A stretch of DNA of 64,000 nt from Curtobacterium herbarum (GTDB lineage Bacteria > Actinomycetota > Actinomycetes > Actinomycetales > Microbacteriaceae), in NCBI RefSeq assembly GCF_016907335.1, contig NZ_JAFBBT010000001.1:1736001-1800000 (forward strand), given 5' to 3'. Below are positions 41,718 to 51,536 of this stretch, piece by piece. The position numbers were made by a program, and so were the translations under genes. Each line of letters begins with the position of its first letter. Position 1 is the stretch's first letter. A model generated the notes under the pieces. It searched no databases. It saw only the letters and a program-made list of their open reading frames with translations, and was not told the origin of the DNA.

Positions 41718-42275
41718 GTGGTCGTGCACTCCTCCCGCCTCGTGACGACGGACGACTGGCCGGCGGCGGAACTGCACGCAGCCGTCCTCGCCGGTGACCT
41801 GGTCGCGGTCGGTGCCTGCTGGGCGTCGATCGCGGAGCCGCAGGACGCCGGCCTTCGAGCTGCGTCCTTCGCCTGGAGCGTCGGGGACACCCGGATCGTC
41901 GCCGGCGGGTTGAGCGCGGCGTGGATCTGGGGGGCGTGTTCGCGCCCGCCGGTCCCCCACGACGGTTGTGTCCCGGCGGACGAGCGTTTCCGGAGCCGTG
42001 GAGCGTGGACGGCGGTGCGCGAGATCGCCCTCGAGGACGACGACGTCACCACCAGTGTCGGGGCGCGCGTGCTGACACCGGGCGCGACGGCACTCGATCT
42101 GCTCCGCGTGCGTCGGCGCTTCGGTCCGCGGGACGCCGATGCGCTCCGTGGGCTCGTGGTCACCGCCGGGGTCGACCCGGCAGAGCTGGCACGCTGCCTG
42201 GAGCAGAGCGAGCGGGTGCCGATGGGGCGGCAGGCGCAGCGTCGGTTCCGCGACGCCGGGTTCGCCACGCCCTGA
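41718..42275 (+). CDS. Uncharacterised protein, AbiEi-like region
   Basis: About 185 residues; not confidently recognised. It begins VVVHSSRLVTTDDWPAAELH, has a middle with GGLSAAWIWG and a segment TSVGARVLTPGATALDLLRV, and ends basic (MGRQAQRRFRDAGFATP). The layout (short winged-helix-like N-terminus, then strand-rich core with LTPGATALDLLR) resembles actinobacterial proteins annotated as AbiEi-type antitoxin-like or DUF559-linked, here without a nuclease domain. No toxin-like partner is adjacent. Start choice between GTG codons at 41718 and 41724 is open; no ribosome-binding site is seen. Confidence 0.55.
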   Translation: MVVHSSRLVTTDDWPAAELHAAVLAGDLVAVGACWASIAEPQDAGLRAASFAWSVGDTRIVAGGLSAAWIWGACSRPPVPHDGCVPADERFRSRGAWTAVREIALEDDDVTTSVGARVLTPGATALDLLRVRRRFGPRDADALRGLVVTAGVDPAELARCLEQSERVPMGRQAQRRFRDAGFATP

Positions 42276-42335
42276 GCCGCCCCTGACGAGCTTCCTGCCG
42301 GCGGTTGCCCCAGAGCTCAGCCCGCCGACCCGGGC

Positions 42336-44690
42336 TCAGCCCGCGCTCACCCGGTAGACGTCGTAGACGGCGTCGATGCGGCGGACCGCGTTGAGCACGC
42401 GGTCGAGGTGCGTGGTGTCACCCATCTCGAACACGAACCGTGACAGCGCCAGCCGGTCGGACGAGGTCGAGACCGTGGCGGACAGGATGTTCACGTGGTG
42501 GTCGGTGAGGACGCGCGTCACGTCGCTGAGCAGCCCCGACCGATCGAGCGCCTCGATCTGGATCTGCACGAGGAACACCGACTTCGACGACGGCGCCCAC
42601 TCGACCTCGATCATCCGGTCGGGCTCGTTCATCAGCGACTTGACGTTCGTGCAGGCCGCCTGGTGCACGGAGACGCCCTGACCGCGGGTGATGAAGCCCA
42701 CGATCTGGTCCCCCGGCACCGGGGTGCAGCACTTCGCCAGCTTCACGAGGATGTCGGGCGCACCACGGACCAGCACACCGCTGTCGCTGTTGCGCAGCTG
42801 GCGGCTCGTGACGTGCCGGGGGAACGACAGTTCCGGCTCGTCCGTCTCGGTCTCGGTCTGGATGCTGCCGAGGGCCTTCTCGATGACGGACTGGCTCGAC
42901 ACGTGGCCTTCGCCGACCGCCGCGTACAGCGCGGCGACGTCGTCGTACCGCATCGCCGAGGCCACCTCGGAGATGGTGTCCTGGCTCATGATCCGCTGGA
43001 GCGGCAGGTTCTGCTTCCGCATCGCCCGGGCGATGGCGTCGCGGCCCTGCTCGATCGCCTCTTCGCGCCGTTCCTTCGTGAACCACTGCTTGATCTTGTT
43101 CCGCGCGCGCGGGCTGCGGACGAAGGTCAACCAGTCCTGGCTCGGCCCGGAGTCGGGGTTCTTCGACGTGAAGATCTCGACGACGTCACCACTCGACAGC
43201 GCACTCTCGAGGGGCACCAGGCGCCCGTTGACCTTGGCGCCCATCGTCCGGTGCCCGATCTCGGTGTGCACGGCGTAGGCGAAGTCGACCGGGGTCGCGC
43301 CGGCGGGCAGACCGATGACCTTGCCCTGCGGGGTGAAGACGTAGGTCTCCTTGGCGCCGATCTCGTACCGCAGCGAGTCGAGGAACTCCGCCGGGTCGCT
43401 GGTCTCCGCCTGCCAGTCGGTGATGTGCGCCAGCCACGCCATGTCCTGGTCGGACTGCGTGGAGGTCTCGGCGTCCCGGCCGGTGATCCGCTGCTTGTAC
43501 TTCCAGTGCGCGGCGACACCGAACTCGGCGCGCTGGTGCATCTCGTGCGTGCGGATCTGGATCTCGACCGCACGGCCCTGGGGTCCCAGCACCGAGGTGT
43601 GCAGCGACTGGTACAGGTTGAACTTCGGCGTCGCGATGTAGTCCTTGAAGCGGCCGGGGAGCGGTGTCCACCGGGCGTGCACGGCACCGAGCATGGCGTA
43701 GCAGTCACGGACCGTGGGGACCAGGACGCGGATGCCGACCAGGTCGTAGATCTCGTCGAACTCACGCCCGCGGACGATCATCTTCTGGTAGATCGAGTAG
43801 TACTGCTTCGGACGCCCCATGACGTCGCCGCGGATCTTGGCGGCCTTCAGGTCCTTCTTCAGGGTCCCGGTGACGTCCTGCACGAACTGCTCGCGCTTGG
43901 GCTGGCGTTCCTTGACCAGGCTGTCGATCTCGACGTAGAGCTTCGGGTGCAGCACCGCGAAGGACAGGTCCTCGAGCTCGAGCTTGATCATCTGGATGCC
44001 GAGGCGGTGCGCCAGGGGCGCGTAGATCTCGAGCGTCTCCTTCGCCTTGCGCGAGGCGGAGGCGGACTCCACGAAGCCCCACGTCCGGGCGTTGTGCAGC
44101 CGGTCCGCGAGCTTGATGACGAGCACACGGATGTCCTTCGACATCGCGATGACCATCTTGCGGACGGTCTCGGCCTGCGCGCTGTCGCCGTACTTGACCT
44201 TGTCGAGCTTGGTGACGCCGTCGACGAGCATGGCGATCTCGTCGCCGAAGTCCTCGCGCAGCTGGTCGAGCTGGTAGTCGGTGTCCTCCACCGTGTCGTG
44301 CAGCAGTGCGGCGGCGATGGTGATCGTGCCGATGCCCAGGTCGGCCAGGATCTGCGCCACGGCGACGGGGTGCGTGATGTACGGCTCCCCCGACTTCCGC
44401 TTCTGCCCGTCGTGCGCGCGCTCCGCGACGGAGTACGCACGCTCGATGAGGGTCGTGTCCGCCTTCGGGTGGTGCGAGCGGACCGTGCGGATCAGGGTGT
44501 CGACGGCCCCAGCGGGCTGCGCGCGCGAGAACAGCCGCGGCAGCAGGGACCGGAGCGACCCGAGGTTGCCCGTGGTGTTCGTCCCGAGCGGCGGGCTCGA
44601 CGGCCGCGGCGACGATCCGGGCAGCGCACCGTCTCCGGGCCGGGAAGCTGCGCCGGCATCCGGCTGCGAGGACTCACGCGTGTCGGTCAT
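42336..44690 (-). CDS. rel: Bifunctional (p)ppGpp synthetase/hydrolase Rel
   Basis: A 784-residue long RSH protein controlling the stringent response. The HD hydrolase domain keeps its metal ligands (AHDGQKRKSGEPYITHPVA, with His93, His107 and HDTVED at 131-136), so hydrolysis should be active. The synthetase domain includes GRPKQYYSIYQKM and YDLVGIRVLVPTVRDCYAML, followed by TGS (FTPQGKVIGLPAGATPVDFA), helical, zinc-finger-like (CCTPVPGDQIVGF) and ACT domains. GGAGG lies upstream of the ATG. It is downstream of yajC-secDF-rhodanese and ends convergently with the previous gene. Confidence 0.96.
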   Translation of the reverse strand: MTDTRESSQPDAGAASRPGDGALPGSSPRPSSPPLGTNTTGNLGSLRSLLPRLFSRAQPAGAVDTLIRTVRSHHPKADTTLIERAYSVAERAHDGQKRKSGEPYITHPVAVAQILADLGIGTITIAAALLHDTVEDTDYQLDQLREDFGDEIAMLVDGVTKLDKVKYGDSAQAETVRKMVIAMSKDIRVLVIKLADRLHNARTWGFVESASASRKAKETLEIYAPLAHRLGIQMIKLELEDLSFAVLHPKLYVEIDSLVKERQPKREQFVQDVTGTLKKDLKAAKIRGDVMGRPKQYYSIYQKMIVRGREFDEIYDLVGIRVLVPTVRDCYAMLGAVHARWTPLPGRFKDYIATPKFNLYQSLHTSVLGPQGRAVEIQIRTHEMHQRAEFGVAAHWKYKQRITGRDAETSTQSDQDMAWLAHITDWQAETSDPAEFLDSLRYEIGAKETYVFTPQGKVIGLPAGATPVDFAYAVHTEIGHRTMGAKVNGRLVPLESALSSGDVVEIFTSKNPDSGPSQDWLTFVRSPRARNKIKQWFTKERREEAIEQGRDAIARAMRKQNLPLQRIMSQDTISEVASAMRYDDVAALYAAVGEGHVSSQSVIEKALGSIQTETETDEPELSFPRHVTSRQLRNSDSGVLVRGAPDILVKLAKCCTPVPGDQIVGFITRGQGVSVHQAACTNVKSLMNEPDRMIEVEWAPSSKSVFLVQIQIEALDRSGLLSDVTRVLTDHHVNILSATVSTSSDRLALSRFVFEMGDTTHLDRVLNAVRRIDAVYDVYRVSAG

Positions 44691-44735
44691 GCTGCGCCTC
44701 CCGGGACTCGATCCGTCAACAGTACGCGCGTCGCG

Positions 44736-45095
44736 TCAGTGCTCGTGACCACGTTCGCCGTCAGCGGCGGCGTCCGCACCGGCACGGACGACGGGGGCGC
44801 CGGACTGCTCCCAGGCGACCATGCCGCCCGCCAGGCTGACCGCGGGGACGCCGGCCCGCTCGAGTGCCGCGACGACCTGCGCCGAGCGGTACCCGCTGTG
44901 GCAGACGACCACGGCGGGGTGCTCGTCGTCGGCCGGGACCTCGGCCCACCGAGCCTGCAGCTCGGACATCGGCAGCAGCGTGGCCTGCGGTGCGTGCACC
45001 TCGTCCCACTCCGACTGCTCGCGCACGTCGATCAGGGGCGCGCCGGCCTCGAGACGGGCGAGCGCCTCGGTGAGGTCGACCTCGGCGGCCCCCAT
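44736..45095 (-). CDS. Rhodanese-like sulfurtransferase
   Basis: A 119-residue single-domain rhodanese. The active-site loop is CHSGYRS (cysteine nucleophile with a six-residue loop, as in sulfurtransferases), and LIDVREQSEWDEVHAPQATL is the conserved entry motif. The C-terminus has an acidic/glycine tail ending GHEH. Its ATG overlaps the secF stop (ATGA). The position between secF and rel is where several actinobacteria carry apt; here apt is next to thrS instead. Likely role: sulfane sulfur handling, partner unknown. Confidence 0.9.
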   Translation of the reverse strand: MGAAEVDLTEALARLEAGAPLIDVREQSEWDEVHAPQATLLPMSELQARWAEVPADDEHPAVVVCHSGYRSAQVVAALERAGVPAVSLAGGMVAWEQSGAPVVRAGADAAADGERGHEH

Positions 45096-46093
45096 CAGAC
45101 GTCCGCCCCGGCTTCGACCGGACGCTTCTTCGCGGCGGCCTGCTGCTTCTTGGCGTCGGCGGCGATGATCTTCGGCTCCTTCTCGCGGAGGTGCGCGTAC
45201 ATCGGCGACGCCAGGAAGATCGTGGAGTACGTGCCGACGATGATGCCGATGAACAGGGCGAGCGAGATGTCGCGGAGCGTCCCGGCGCCGAGCACGTACG
45301 ACCCGATGAACAGGATCGCCGCGACCGGCAGCAGCGCCACGATCGAGGTGTTGATCGACCGGACCAGCGTCTGGTTCACGGCGAGGTTCACCGACTGCTG
45401 GAACGTGCGGATCGACTCGATCGCGGTGTTCTCGCGCACCTTGTCGAACACCACCACGGTGTCGTAGAGCGAGTACCCGAGGATCGTGAGGAATCCGATC
45501 ACCGCGGCCGGCGTGACCTCGAGCCCGACGATGCCGTAGACACCCGCCGTGATGAGCAGGTCGTGGATCAGAGCGACCATGGCGGCCAGCGACATCTTCC
45601 AGGTGCGGAAGTACAGCGCCATGAACACGGCCGCCAGCGCCAGGAAGATCACGAGACCCCGGATCGCCTGCGCCAGGACGTCGGCACCCCAGGTCGCGCC
45701 GATGAACGTCGCGGCGACCTTCTCGGCCGGCACCTTGTACGCCGTCGCGAGCTCGGACGCGATCTCGTCGGTCTGCTTGTTCGTCAGCTGCCCGGTCTGG
45801 ACGCGGATGCCGTGCTGGCCGAGCTGCGAGACACGCGGGATGACGTCCGGGACGACCCGCTCCACCGTCTCGGTCGCGATGCCCTGGTCGGTCGACTTCG
45901 CGTCGGAGATCGTGAACTCGGAACCACCGGTGAACTCGATGCCGAGCTGGTACCCACCACGGAGCCACGGGATCGCCAGCGACAGCACGATGCAGACGAT
46001 CGCGACGATGTACCAGGTCTTGCGGCGCCCGACGATGTCGTAGGACCGCTTGCCCGTGTAGAGGTCGCTGCCGAACTGGCTGAAGCTCGCCAT
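45095..46093 (-). CDS. secF: Protein translocase subunit SecF
   Basis: A 332-residue RND-type membrane protein with six helices that, with SecD, uses the proton gradient to pull exported chains outwards. Helix 1 is VAIVCIVLSLAIPWL, the P1 periplasmic loop has the conserved IEFTGGSEFTI, and the C-terminal five helices contain DLLITAGVYGIVGLEVTPAA and YDTVVVFDKVRENT. The C-terminus is lysine/alanine-rich. The stop/start junction with secD shares one base (TGATG). Confidence 0.95.
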   Translation of the reverse strand: MASFSQFGSDLYTGKRSYDIVGRRKTWYIVAIVCIVLSLAIPWLRGGYQLGIEFTGGSEFTISDAKSTDQGIATETVERVVPDVIPRVSQLGQHGIRVQTGQLTNKQTDEIASELATAYKVPAEKVAATFIGATWGADVLAQAIRGLVIFLALAAVFMALYFRTWKMSLAAMVALIHDLLITAGVYGIVGLEVTPAAVIGFLTILGYSLYDTVVVFDKVRENTAIESIRTFQQSVNLAVNQTLVRSINTSIVALLPVAAILFIGSYVLGAGTLRDISLALFIGIIVGTYSTIFLASPMYAHLREKEPKIIAADAKKQQAAAKKRPVEAGADV

Positions 46094-47850
46094 CAGCTGT
46101 CCTTCCCGTTGCCGGTGCCGTTGCCCGTGCCGTTGTCGGAGCCGGCGGCCTTGCGCTCGGCGATGGTCTGGCGACGCGCGGCCTCACGCGCACTGCGCTG
46201 CCGCTTGCCGTCCACGATCGGGGCGCGGAACTGCGCACGACCGCGGTACACCGCACCGAGGGCGGCCGGGTCGAGTCCGCTGAAGCGGTGCCCTTCGCCG
46301 AAGAAGCGGGTGCGGGCGATGAGCTGCATCATCGGGTGCGTGAAGAGCGCGACCACGACGACGTCGATCAGGGTGGTGAGGAGCAGCGTGAACGCGAAGC
46401 CCTTCACGTCACTGACCGCGAGGACGTAGAGCGTCACGGCGGCGAGGAAGTTCACCGAGTCGGACGCCAGGATCGTGCGGAGTGCACGCTTCCACCCGGA
46501 CTCGACCGCGCTCTCGAGGGCACGACCGTCACGGAGTTCGTCACGGATGCGCTCGAAGTACACGATGAACGAGTCCGCCGTGATGCCGATCGCCACGATC
46601 AGCCCCGCGACCCCCGCCAGCGAGAGCCGGTAGTCGACGCGCCACGACATGATCGCGATCACCAGGTACGTCAGCGCGGCGGCGACACCGAGGGACAGGA
46701 CCGTGACGAACGCCAGGGACCGGTACTGGATGACCGAGTAGATGACGACCAGGATCAGACCGATCAGACCGGCGACGAGACCGCCGACGAGCTGCGCGGT
46801 CCCGAGCGTCGAGGAGATGACCTCGTTCGACTGCACCTGGAAGTTGATCGGCAGGGCGCCGTACTTCAGCTGGTCGGCGAGGGTCTTCGAGGAGTCGGCG
46901 GTGAAGTTGCCGGTGATCTGCGCCTTGCCGTTGGTGATCGCGGAGTTCGTCGTCGGCGCCGTGATGACGGTCCCGTCGAGGACGATCGCGAACTGGTTCT
47001 GCGGCTGCGTGAGCTTGACCAGGCGGTTGGTGACCGAACCGAAGTCCTTCGTGCCGGCACCGTTGAAGGACAGGTTGACCGCCCACTCACCGGTGGTCGT
47101 GCCCTGCGAGTTCGACGCGAGGCCGGAGGTGGCGTTGCTGATGTCGGCACCCGACACCTCGACCGGGCCGAGGATGTACTTCGCGGCACCGTCGTTGTCA
47201 CACGTGACCAGGGGCTCGTCGTCCGGGGCCGACGTGACGTCGTCCGGGGCCGAGCACTTGTAGTTCGTGTACAGGTCCTGCAGCTTCGGCGTCACCCAGG
47301 CCAGGTCGCTGCCGTTCGTCGGCTTCGAGCTCGGCGTCGCCTGCAGCGATGCGGGCGGCGAGTACGGCGTCGGCGAGGCCGTGGACCCCTTGCCGGAGTC
47401 CCCCACGGCGCTGTCGGACGCGGCCTCGGTGTAGAGGACCGGGCGGAAGGTCAGCTTCGCCGCTGCCTCGATGCGCTGGATCGTCTGCTGGTCCGGCTTG
47501 CCCGGGATCGACACGACGATGTTGTTGGCGCCCTGGGTGTTGATCTCGGACTCCGAGACACCGGTGGCGTCGATGCGCTGGCGGATGATGTTCACCGCCT
47601 GCTGCAGCTGCTGCGAGGTGACTGCCGAGCCCTCGGTGCTCTGCGCCGCCAGGGTGATCTGCGTGCCGCCCTGCAGGTCGAGCGCCAGCTCGGGGACCCA
47701 GCTCGCGCCGGCGTACCACTTGTCGGAGGTGTCCTTGGTGCTGCCCGCGAGGACCGATGCGGCGGTGTTCAGCCCCGCGAGGACCGCGATGAGGATCACC
47801 AACCAGGTGAGCGAGCGGAGCGCCTTCTTGACGGGTGTCGATCGTGCCAC
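46093..47850 (-). CDS. secD: Protein translocase subunit SecD
   Basis: A 585-residue partner of SecF. Helix 1 is at about 12-33, the large periplasmic domain runs to about 360 with ELALDLQGGTQITL and an unusually Ser/Thr/Pro-rich insertion around 130-165, then five helices with SLAGVAGLIVAIGITADSFI and VYFERIRDELRDG. The C-terminal tail is Gly/Asn-rich (GTGNGTGNGKDS). It is separated from yajC by 91 bases that contain a hairpin, so the ratio of YajC to SecDF may be set there. Confidence 0.95.
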   Translation of the reverse strand: MARSTPVKKALRSLTWLVILIAVLAGLNTAASVLAGSTKDTSDKWYAGASWVPELALDLQGGTQITLAAQSTEGSAVTSQQLQQAVNIIRQRIDATGVSESEINTQGANNIVVSIPGKPDQQTIQRIEAAAKLTFRPVLYTEAASDSAVGDSGKGSTASPTPYSPPASLQATPSSKPTNGSDLAWVTPKLQDLYTNYKCSAPDDVTSAPDDEPLVTCDNDGAAKYILGPVEVSGADISNATSGLASNSQGTTTGEWAVNLSFNGAGTKDFGSVTNRLVKLTQPQNQFAIVLDGTVITAPTTNSAITNGKAQITGNFTADSSKTLADQLKYGALPINFQVQSNEVISSTLGTAQLVGGLVAGLIGLILVVIYSVIQYRSLAFVTVLSLGVAAALTYLVIAIMSWRVDYRLSLAGVAGLIVAIGITADSFIVYFERIRDELRDGRALESAVESGWKRALRTILASDSVNFLAAVTLYVLAVSDVKGFAFTLLLTTLIDVVVVALFTHPMMQLIARTRFFGEGHRFSGLDPAALGAVYRGRAQFRAPIVDGKRQRSAREAARRQTIAERKAAGSDNGTGNGTGNGKDS

Positions 47851-47872
47851 CGGTCGTCTCGTCTTTCTGTCG

Positions 47873-47904
47873 TGAGCCCCGCACGTCGCAACGCACGGGG
47901 CTCA
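47873..47904. terminator. Hairpin between yajC and secD (attenuator or terminator)
   Basis: Nine-bp perfect arms TGAGCCCCG and complement with a 14-base loop, in the spacer of a co-directional operon. It may partly terminate after yajC or stabilise mRNA ends. Confidence 0.5.
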
Positions 47905-47941
47905 TGGTGTCGCACCACCGGTCAGCCGGCGGCGTCGGAGG

Positions 47942-48331
47942 TCAGTCTTCGGTCTTGCGCTTCGTGCTGTCGACGTCCTCGACACGCTCGCCGTAGATCG
48001 GCTCGCCGTTGAGTTCGGTGACGTGGGAGTCCGACTCGGTCTCGGTCGTGACGGTGGTGTCGACGGCCTCCGTGGTCTCGTCCGGGACGACGCGGGACAG
48101 GGTCTGGCGGTGCACGGTGATGACGGTGCCGGGCGCGATCTCGACGTCCGCGGTGACCTTCTCGTCATCGACCGACACGAGCGTGCCGTACAGGCCGAAC
48201 GAGAGCATGACGCGCGCGCCCGGGACCATCTGGCTGGCGGTCTCGGTCTGCTGCTTCTTGCGCTTGCGGCTGCTGTAGAACATGAAGGCCGCGAACGCCA
48301 CGACGATGATGATGAGGAAGTACTGGTCCAT
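47942..48331 (-). CDS. yajC: Preprotein translocase subunit YajC
   Basis: A 129-residue protein with one N-terminal helix (QYFLIIIVVAFAAFMFYSS), a basic stretch RKRKKQQ, the conserved VPGARVMLSFGLYGTLVSVD domain, and an acidic Thr/Glu-rich tail. It accompanies SecDF. The ATG (MDQYF) is chosen because GAAGG lies upstream and the helix then starts at the N-terminus; upstream in-frame sequence is not helix-like. A TAGACT element at 48370-48375 gives a leader of about 35 bases. Confidence 0.93.
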   Translation of the reverse strand: MDQYFLIIIVVAFAAFMFYSSRKRKKQQTETASQMVPGARVMLSFGLYGTLVSVDDEKVTADVEIAPGTVITVHRQTLSRVVPDETTEAVDTTVTTETESDSHVTELNGEPIYGERVEDVDSTKRKTED

Positions 48332-48369
48332 GGGAGCCTTCGGTCGGTCGAGCGGTTTCGGGCGCGAGC

Positions 48370-48375
48370 AGTCTA
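48370..48375 (-). promoter_or_regulatory. -10 element (TAGACT) for yajC-secDF
   Basis: On the minus strand TAGACT lies 38 bases upstream of the yajC ATG, in the short gap after ruvB, giving the sec genes a promoter separate from ruvCAB. Confidence 0.5.
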
Positions 48376-48397
48376 GAGCACGCACATGTGCAGTACT

Positions 48398-49435
48398 TCA
48401 CGCATCGTCGGCGGCGAAGAGTCCGGGCTGCGCGGCGGCCTGACCCGGGGTCAGACCGAAGTGGCGCCAGGCCTGGGGCGTCGCGATCCGGCCCCGCGGT
48501 GTCCGCGTCACCAGGCCGATCCGCACCAGGAACGGCTCCACGACGGACTCGATGGTCTCGGACTCCTCGCCCACCGACACCGCGAGGGTGTTCAGGCCGA
48601 CGGGGCCGCCGTCGAAGCGGGTGAGCATCGTCTCGAGCACCGCGCGGTCGAGCCGGTCCAGGCCGTACTCGTCGACGTCGTACAGCTCGAGCGCCCCCTG
48701 GACCGCGGCCATGCCGTCCCGGGTGCCGTGCACGAGCGCGAAGTCCCGGACCCGGCGGAGCAGCCGGTTCGCGATGCGCGGGGTGCCGCGGGAACGCCCG
48801 GCGATCTCACGCAGCGCGTACCGGTCGAAGTCGAGCTCGAGCAGGTGTGCGGCCCGGATCAGGACCTGTTCGAGTTCGTCGCGCTCGTAGAACTCGAGGT
48901 GCGCGGTGAACCCGAAGCGGTCGCGGAGCGGGTTCGGCAGGAGCCCGGCACGGGTGGTCGCGCCGACGAGGGTGAACGGCGCCAGGTCGAGCGGGATGCT
49001 CGTCGCCCCGGCGCCCTTGCCCACCATCACGTCGATGCGGAAGTCCTCCATCGCCAGGTAGAGCATCTCCTCCGCCGAACGCGCCATGCGGTGGATCTCG
49101 TCGATGAACAGGACGTCACCGGGCATCAGCGACGACAGCACCGCGGCGAGGTCACCCGCGTGCTGGATCGCCGGCCCGCTCGACATCCGCAGGGGCCGCG
49201 CGGACTCGTGCGCGACGATCATCGCCAGCGTGGTCTTGCCGAGTCCGGGAGGCCCGGCCATCAGGATGTGGTCCGGCGTCCGGTCCTGCATCGCCGCGGC
49301 CTTGAGCAGCAGATCGAGCTGCCCGCGGACCTTGCGCTGCCCGACGAACTCGTCCAGCGACTTCGGGCGGAGCGCGCCCTCGAACGCCAGCTCTTCCGGC
49401 GACTGCGCGTCGGCGGCGGTGATCCCGCCGCTCAC
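48398..49435 (-). CDS. ruvB: Holliday junction branch-migration ATPase RuvB
   Basis: A 345-residue AAA+ motor. Walker [10 protein letters not shown] is at 61-69, Walker B with LFIDEIHR at 109-116, sensor 1 in [10 protein letters not shown], the arginine finger region in PLRDRFG, and the C-terminal winged helix [16 protein letters not shown]. The start is GTG ([11 protein letters not shown]), overlapping the ruvA stop (GTGA). Confidence 0.96.
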   Translation of the reverse strand: MSGGITAADAQSPEELAFEGALRPKSLDEFVGQRKVRGQLDLLLKAAAMQDRTPDHILMAGPPGLGKTTLAMIVAHESARPLRMSSGPAIQHAGDLAAVLSSLMPGDVLFIDEIHRMARSAEEMLYLAMEDFRIDVMVGKGAGATSIPLDLAPFTLVGATTRAGLLPNPLRDRFGFTAHLEFYERDELEQVLIRAAHLLELDFDRYALREIAGRSRGTPRIANRLLRRVRDFALVHGTRDGMAAVQGALELYDVDEYGLDRLDRAVLETMLTRFDGGPVGLNTLAVSVGEESETIESVVEPFLVRIGLVTRTPRGRIATPQAWRHFGLTPGQAAAQPGLFAADDA

Positions 49436-50049
49436 CGGCCGGCACCCGTGGGTCGGAGGGTCCCGAGCGCGGCGCGGAGCAGCGCCTGCGTCCCCATCTG
49501 CTCGACGCCGGGTTCGTTCGCGACGGCGTCGTCGACCGCGCTGCGGGCCGCGTCCTCGCGCCAGCCGAGGCCGACCAGCGCGATGACGACGTCCTCGGTG
49601 GCGGGGTGGGCGACCGCGGCGGCGGCGCCGGTGCTCGTGGGCGCCTCGAAGGCGGCGAGCTTGCCGGCGAGGGCCACGATGATGAGCTTGGCGGTCTTCG
49701 GGCCGATGCCGGAGACCTTGCGGAACGCCCCGTCGTCGTCGTGCGCGACGGCGTTCGCGACCTGTGCGGCGGTCATCTGCCCGAGCACGCCGAGCGCGGA
49801 CTTCGGCCCGACGCCGGAGACGCTCCGCAGCAGGTCGAAGACGCGCAGGGCATCGGTCGACTCGAAGCCGAACAGCTCGAACGCGTCGTCGCGGACGATC
49901 AGTGCCGTCCGGACGAAGACCTCGGACCCGTGCCGCATCGTCAGGGCGTGTGCGGGCGTCACCGTGACGGCGTACCCGACCCCGCCGACCTCGATCACGG
50001 CGGTCGACCCGGCGACGTCGATGCAGGTGCCCCGGAGACTCGCGATCAT
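49432..50049 (-). CDS. ruvA: Holliday junction DNA-binding subunit RuvA
   Basis: A 205-residue tetramer subunit that holds the four-way junction for RuvB. The N-terminal OB domain ([20 protein letters not shown]), the helix-hairpin-helix motifs ([20 protein letters not shown] and [15 protein letters not shown]) and the C-terminal RuvB-binding domain ([20 protein letters not shown]) are all present. It overlaps ruvC and ruvB at both ends. Confidence 0.96.
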   Translation of the reverse strand: MIASLRGTCIDVAGSTAVIEVGGVGYAVTVTPAHALTMRHGSEVFVRTALIVRDDAFELFGFESTDALRVFDLLRSVSGVGPKSALGVLGQMTAAQVANAVAHDDDGAFRKVSGIGPKTAKLIIVALAGKLAAFEAPTSTGAAAAVAHPATEDVVIALVGLGWREDAARSAVDDAVANEPGVEQMGTQALLRAALGTLRPTGAGR

Positions 50050-50669
50050 GCCCCGAGCCTAGGGCGGGCCGGGGACGTCCTCGCGCCGCCGCTCCGCACG
50101 AGGGGCGACGCGGCGCTGCGTCCGGCCGCACCAGCCTGCGCGTCCCGCCACGCCCGCTGCGCCGGGGTGAGGGTCCCGGGGCCGGAGCTGACCGCGTCGG
50201 GTGAGCCGAGCCTCCAGGCATGGCAGACCGCCAGGGCCAGCGCGTCCGCGGCGTCCGCGGGCTTCGGCGCCTCGGCGAGTCCGAGCACCCGGGCGACCAT
50301 CGCCTGGACCTGGCGCTTGTCGGCGTTGCCGTAGCCGGTGATCGCGGCCTTGACCTCGGACGGGGTGTGCAGCCCGACCGGCAGCCCGCGCGCGGCGGCG
50401 GCGTGCAGGGCGAGACCGGACGCCTGCGCCGTCCCCATCACGGTGCGGACGTTCGCCTGCGCGAACACCCGCTCCACCGCCACGGCGTCCGGCCGGTGCG
50501 CGTCGATCTGTTCGGCGATGCCCTCGGCGATCGCGAGGAGCCGCAGTTCCAGCGCCATGTCGGCGGGGGTGCGGACGACGGTCACGTGCACCAGGCGCGC
50601 GCGCCGGTCCGGCGTGACCTCGACCACGCCGACGCCGCAGCGGGTGAGCCCGGGGTCGACCCCGAGCAC
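50046..50669 (-). CDS. ruvC: Holliday junction endonuclease RuvC
   Basis: A 207-residue resolvase with the RNase H fold. Catalytic acidic residues are visible in [11 protein letters not shown] (Asp5), [11 protein letters not shown] and the late [12 protein letters not shown]. The C-terminal 45 residues are extra, Arg/Ser/Ala-rich. The start is uncertain: the GTG used gives VLGVDPG, while family members usually begin two residues earlier (RVLG), where this sequence has CTG-CGG. No ATG, GTG or TTG exists between that point and the yebC stop, so either GTG is used or CTG is a rare start. Confidence 0.92.
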   Translation of the reverse strand: MLGVDPGLTRCGVGVVEVTPDRRARLVHVTVVRTPADMALELRLLAIAEGIAEQIDAHRPDAVAVERVFAQANVRTVMGTAQASGLALHAAAARGLPVGLHTPSEVKAAITGYGNADKRQVQAMVARVLGLAEAPKPADAADALALAVCHAWRLGSPDAVSSGPGTLTPAQRAWRDAQAGAAGRSAASPLVRSGGARTSPARPRLGA

Positions 50670-50695
50670 CCGCAGCGCGCCGGCCCTGGCCGTGA

Positions 50696-51460
50696 TCAGT
50701 CCTCGTCTTCGTCGAGCTCGGCCTGCACGTCCGCCGGCACGTCGAAGTTGGCGTAGACGTTCTGGACGTCGTCGCTGTCCTCGAGCGCGTCGATCAGCTT
50801 GAACACCTTGCGGGCGGTGTCCGCGTCGACCTCGACCTTGAGGTTCGGCACGAACTCGGCGTCCGCGGCGTCGTAGTCGATGCCGGCTGCCTGCAGGGCG
50901 GTGCGCGCCTCGACCAGGTCACTCGCCTCGGTGATGACCTCGAAGCCACCGCCCTGGTCGATGACGTCCTCGACACCGGCGTCCAGGACGGCCGTCATGA
51001 CGTCGTCCTCGGTCAGCGCGTCGGTCTTGGTGACCGAGATGACGCCCTTGCGGTTGAAGTTGTACGCGACGCTGCCCGGGTCGGCCATGGTGCCGCCGTT
51101 GCGGTTCATCGCCGTCCGGACCTCGGCCGCGGCACGGTTCTTGTTGTCGGTCAGGCACTCCACCAGGAGCGCGACGCCGTTCGGGCCGTACCCCTCGTAC
51201 ATGATGGTCGTGTACTCGATCGACTCACCGGTCAGGCCGGCACCGCGCTTGATGGCGCGGTCGATGTTGTCGTTCGGCACCGAGGTCTTCTTGGCCTTCT
51301 GGACCGCGTCGACGAGGGTCGGGTTGCCCGACATGTCGGCCCCGCCCATCTTGGCCGCGACTTCGATGTTCTTGATGAGCTTGGCGAACGACTTCGCACG
51401 GCGACCGTCGATGACGGCCTTCTTGTGCTTCGTCGTCGCCCACTTGGAATGCCCGGACAC
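50696..51460 (-). CDS. yebC: YebC/TACO1-family protein
   Basis: A 254-residue protein with the family signature [20 protein letters not shown] at the N-terminus, then [20 protein letters not shown] and [12 protein letters not shown]. YebC proteins are described both as DNA-binding regulators (often of ruvCAB) and as ribosome-associated factors that help translate proline-rich stretches. It ends with an acidic tail ELDEDED. The start is GTG with AAGGAG upstream. It leads the yebC-ruvC-ruvA-ruvB unit. Confidence 0.95.
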   Translation of the reverse strand: MSGHSKWATTKHKKAVIDGRRAKSFAKLIKNIEVAAKMGGADMSGNPTLVDAVQKAKKTSVPNDNIDRAIKRGAGLTGESIEYTTIMYEGYGPNGVALLVECLTDNKNRAAAEVRTAMNRNGGTMADPGSVAYNFNRKGVISVTKTDALTEDDVMTAVLDAGVEDVIDQGGGFEVITEASDLVEARTALQAAGIDYDAADAEFVPNLKVEVDADTARKVFKLIDALEDSDDVQNVYANFDVPADVQAELDEDED

Positions 51461-51493
51461 GGATCTCCTTGCGTCGTGCGGAAAGTCTCCGAC

Positions 51494-51499
51494 AGTTTA
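51494..51499 (-). promoter_or_regulatory. -10 element (TAAACT) for yebC-ruvCAB
   Basis: TAAACT on the minus strand lies 33 bases before the yebC GTG and just inside the hairpin that ends pdxST, so the ruv unit has its own promoter. Confidence 0.5.
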
Positions 51500-51536
51500 C
51501 CGGCCCGGGAGGCGCGGTGTGCGTCCGCCTCGCGCG

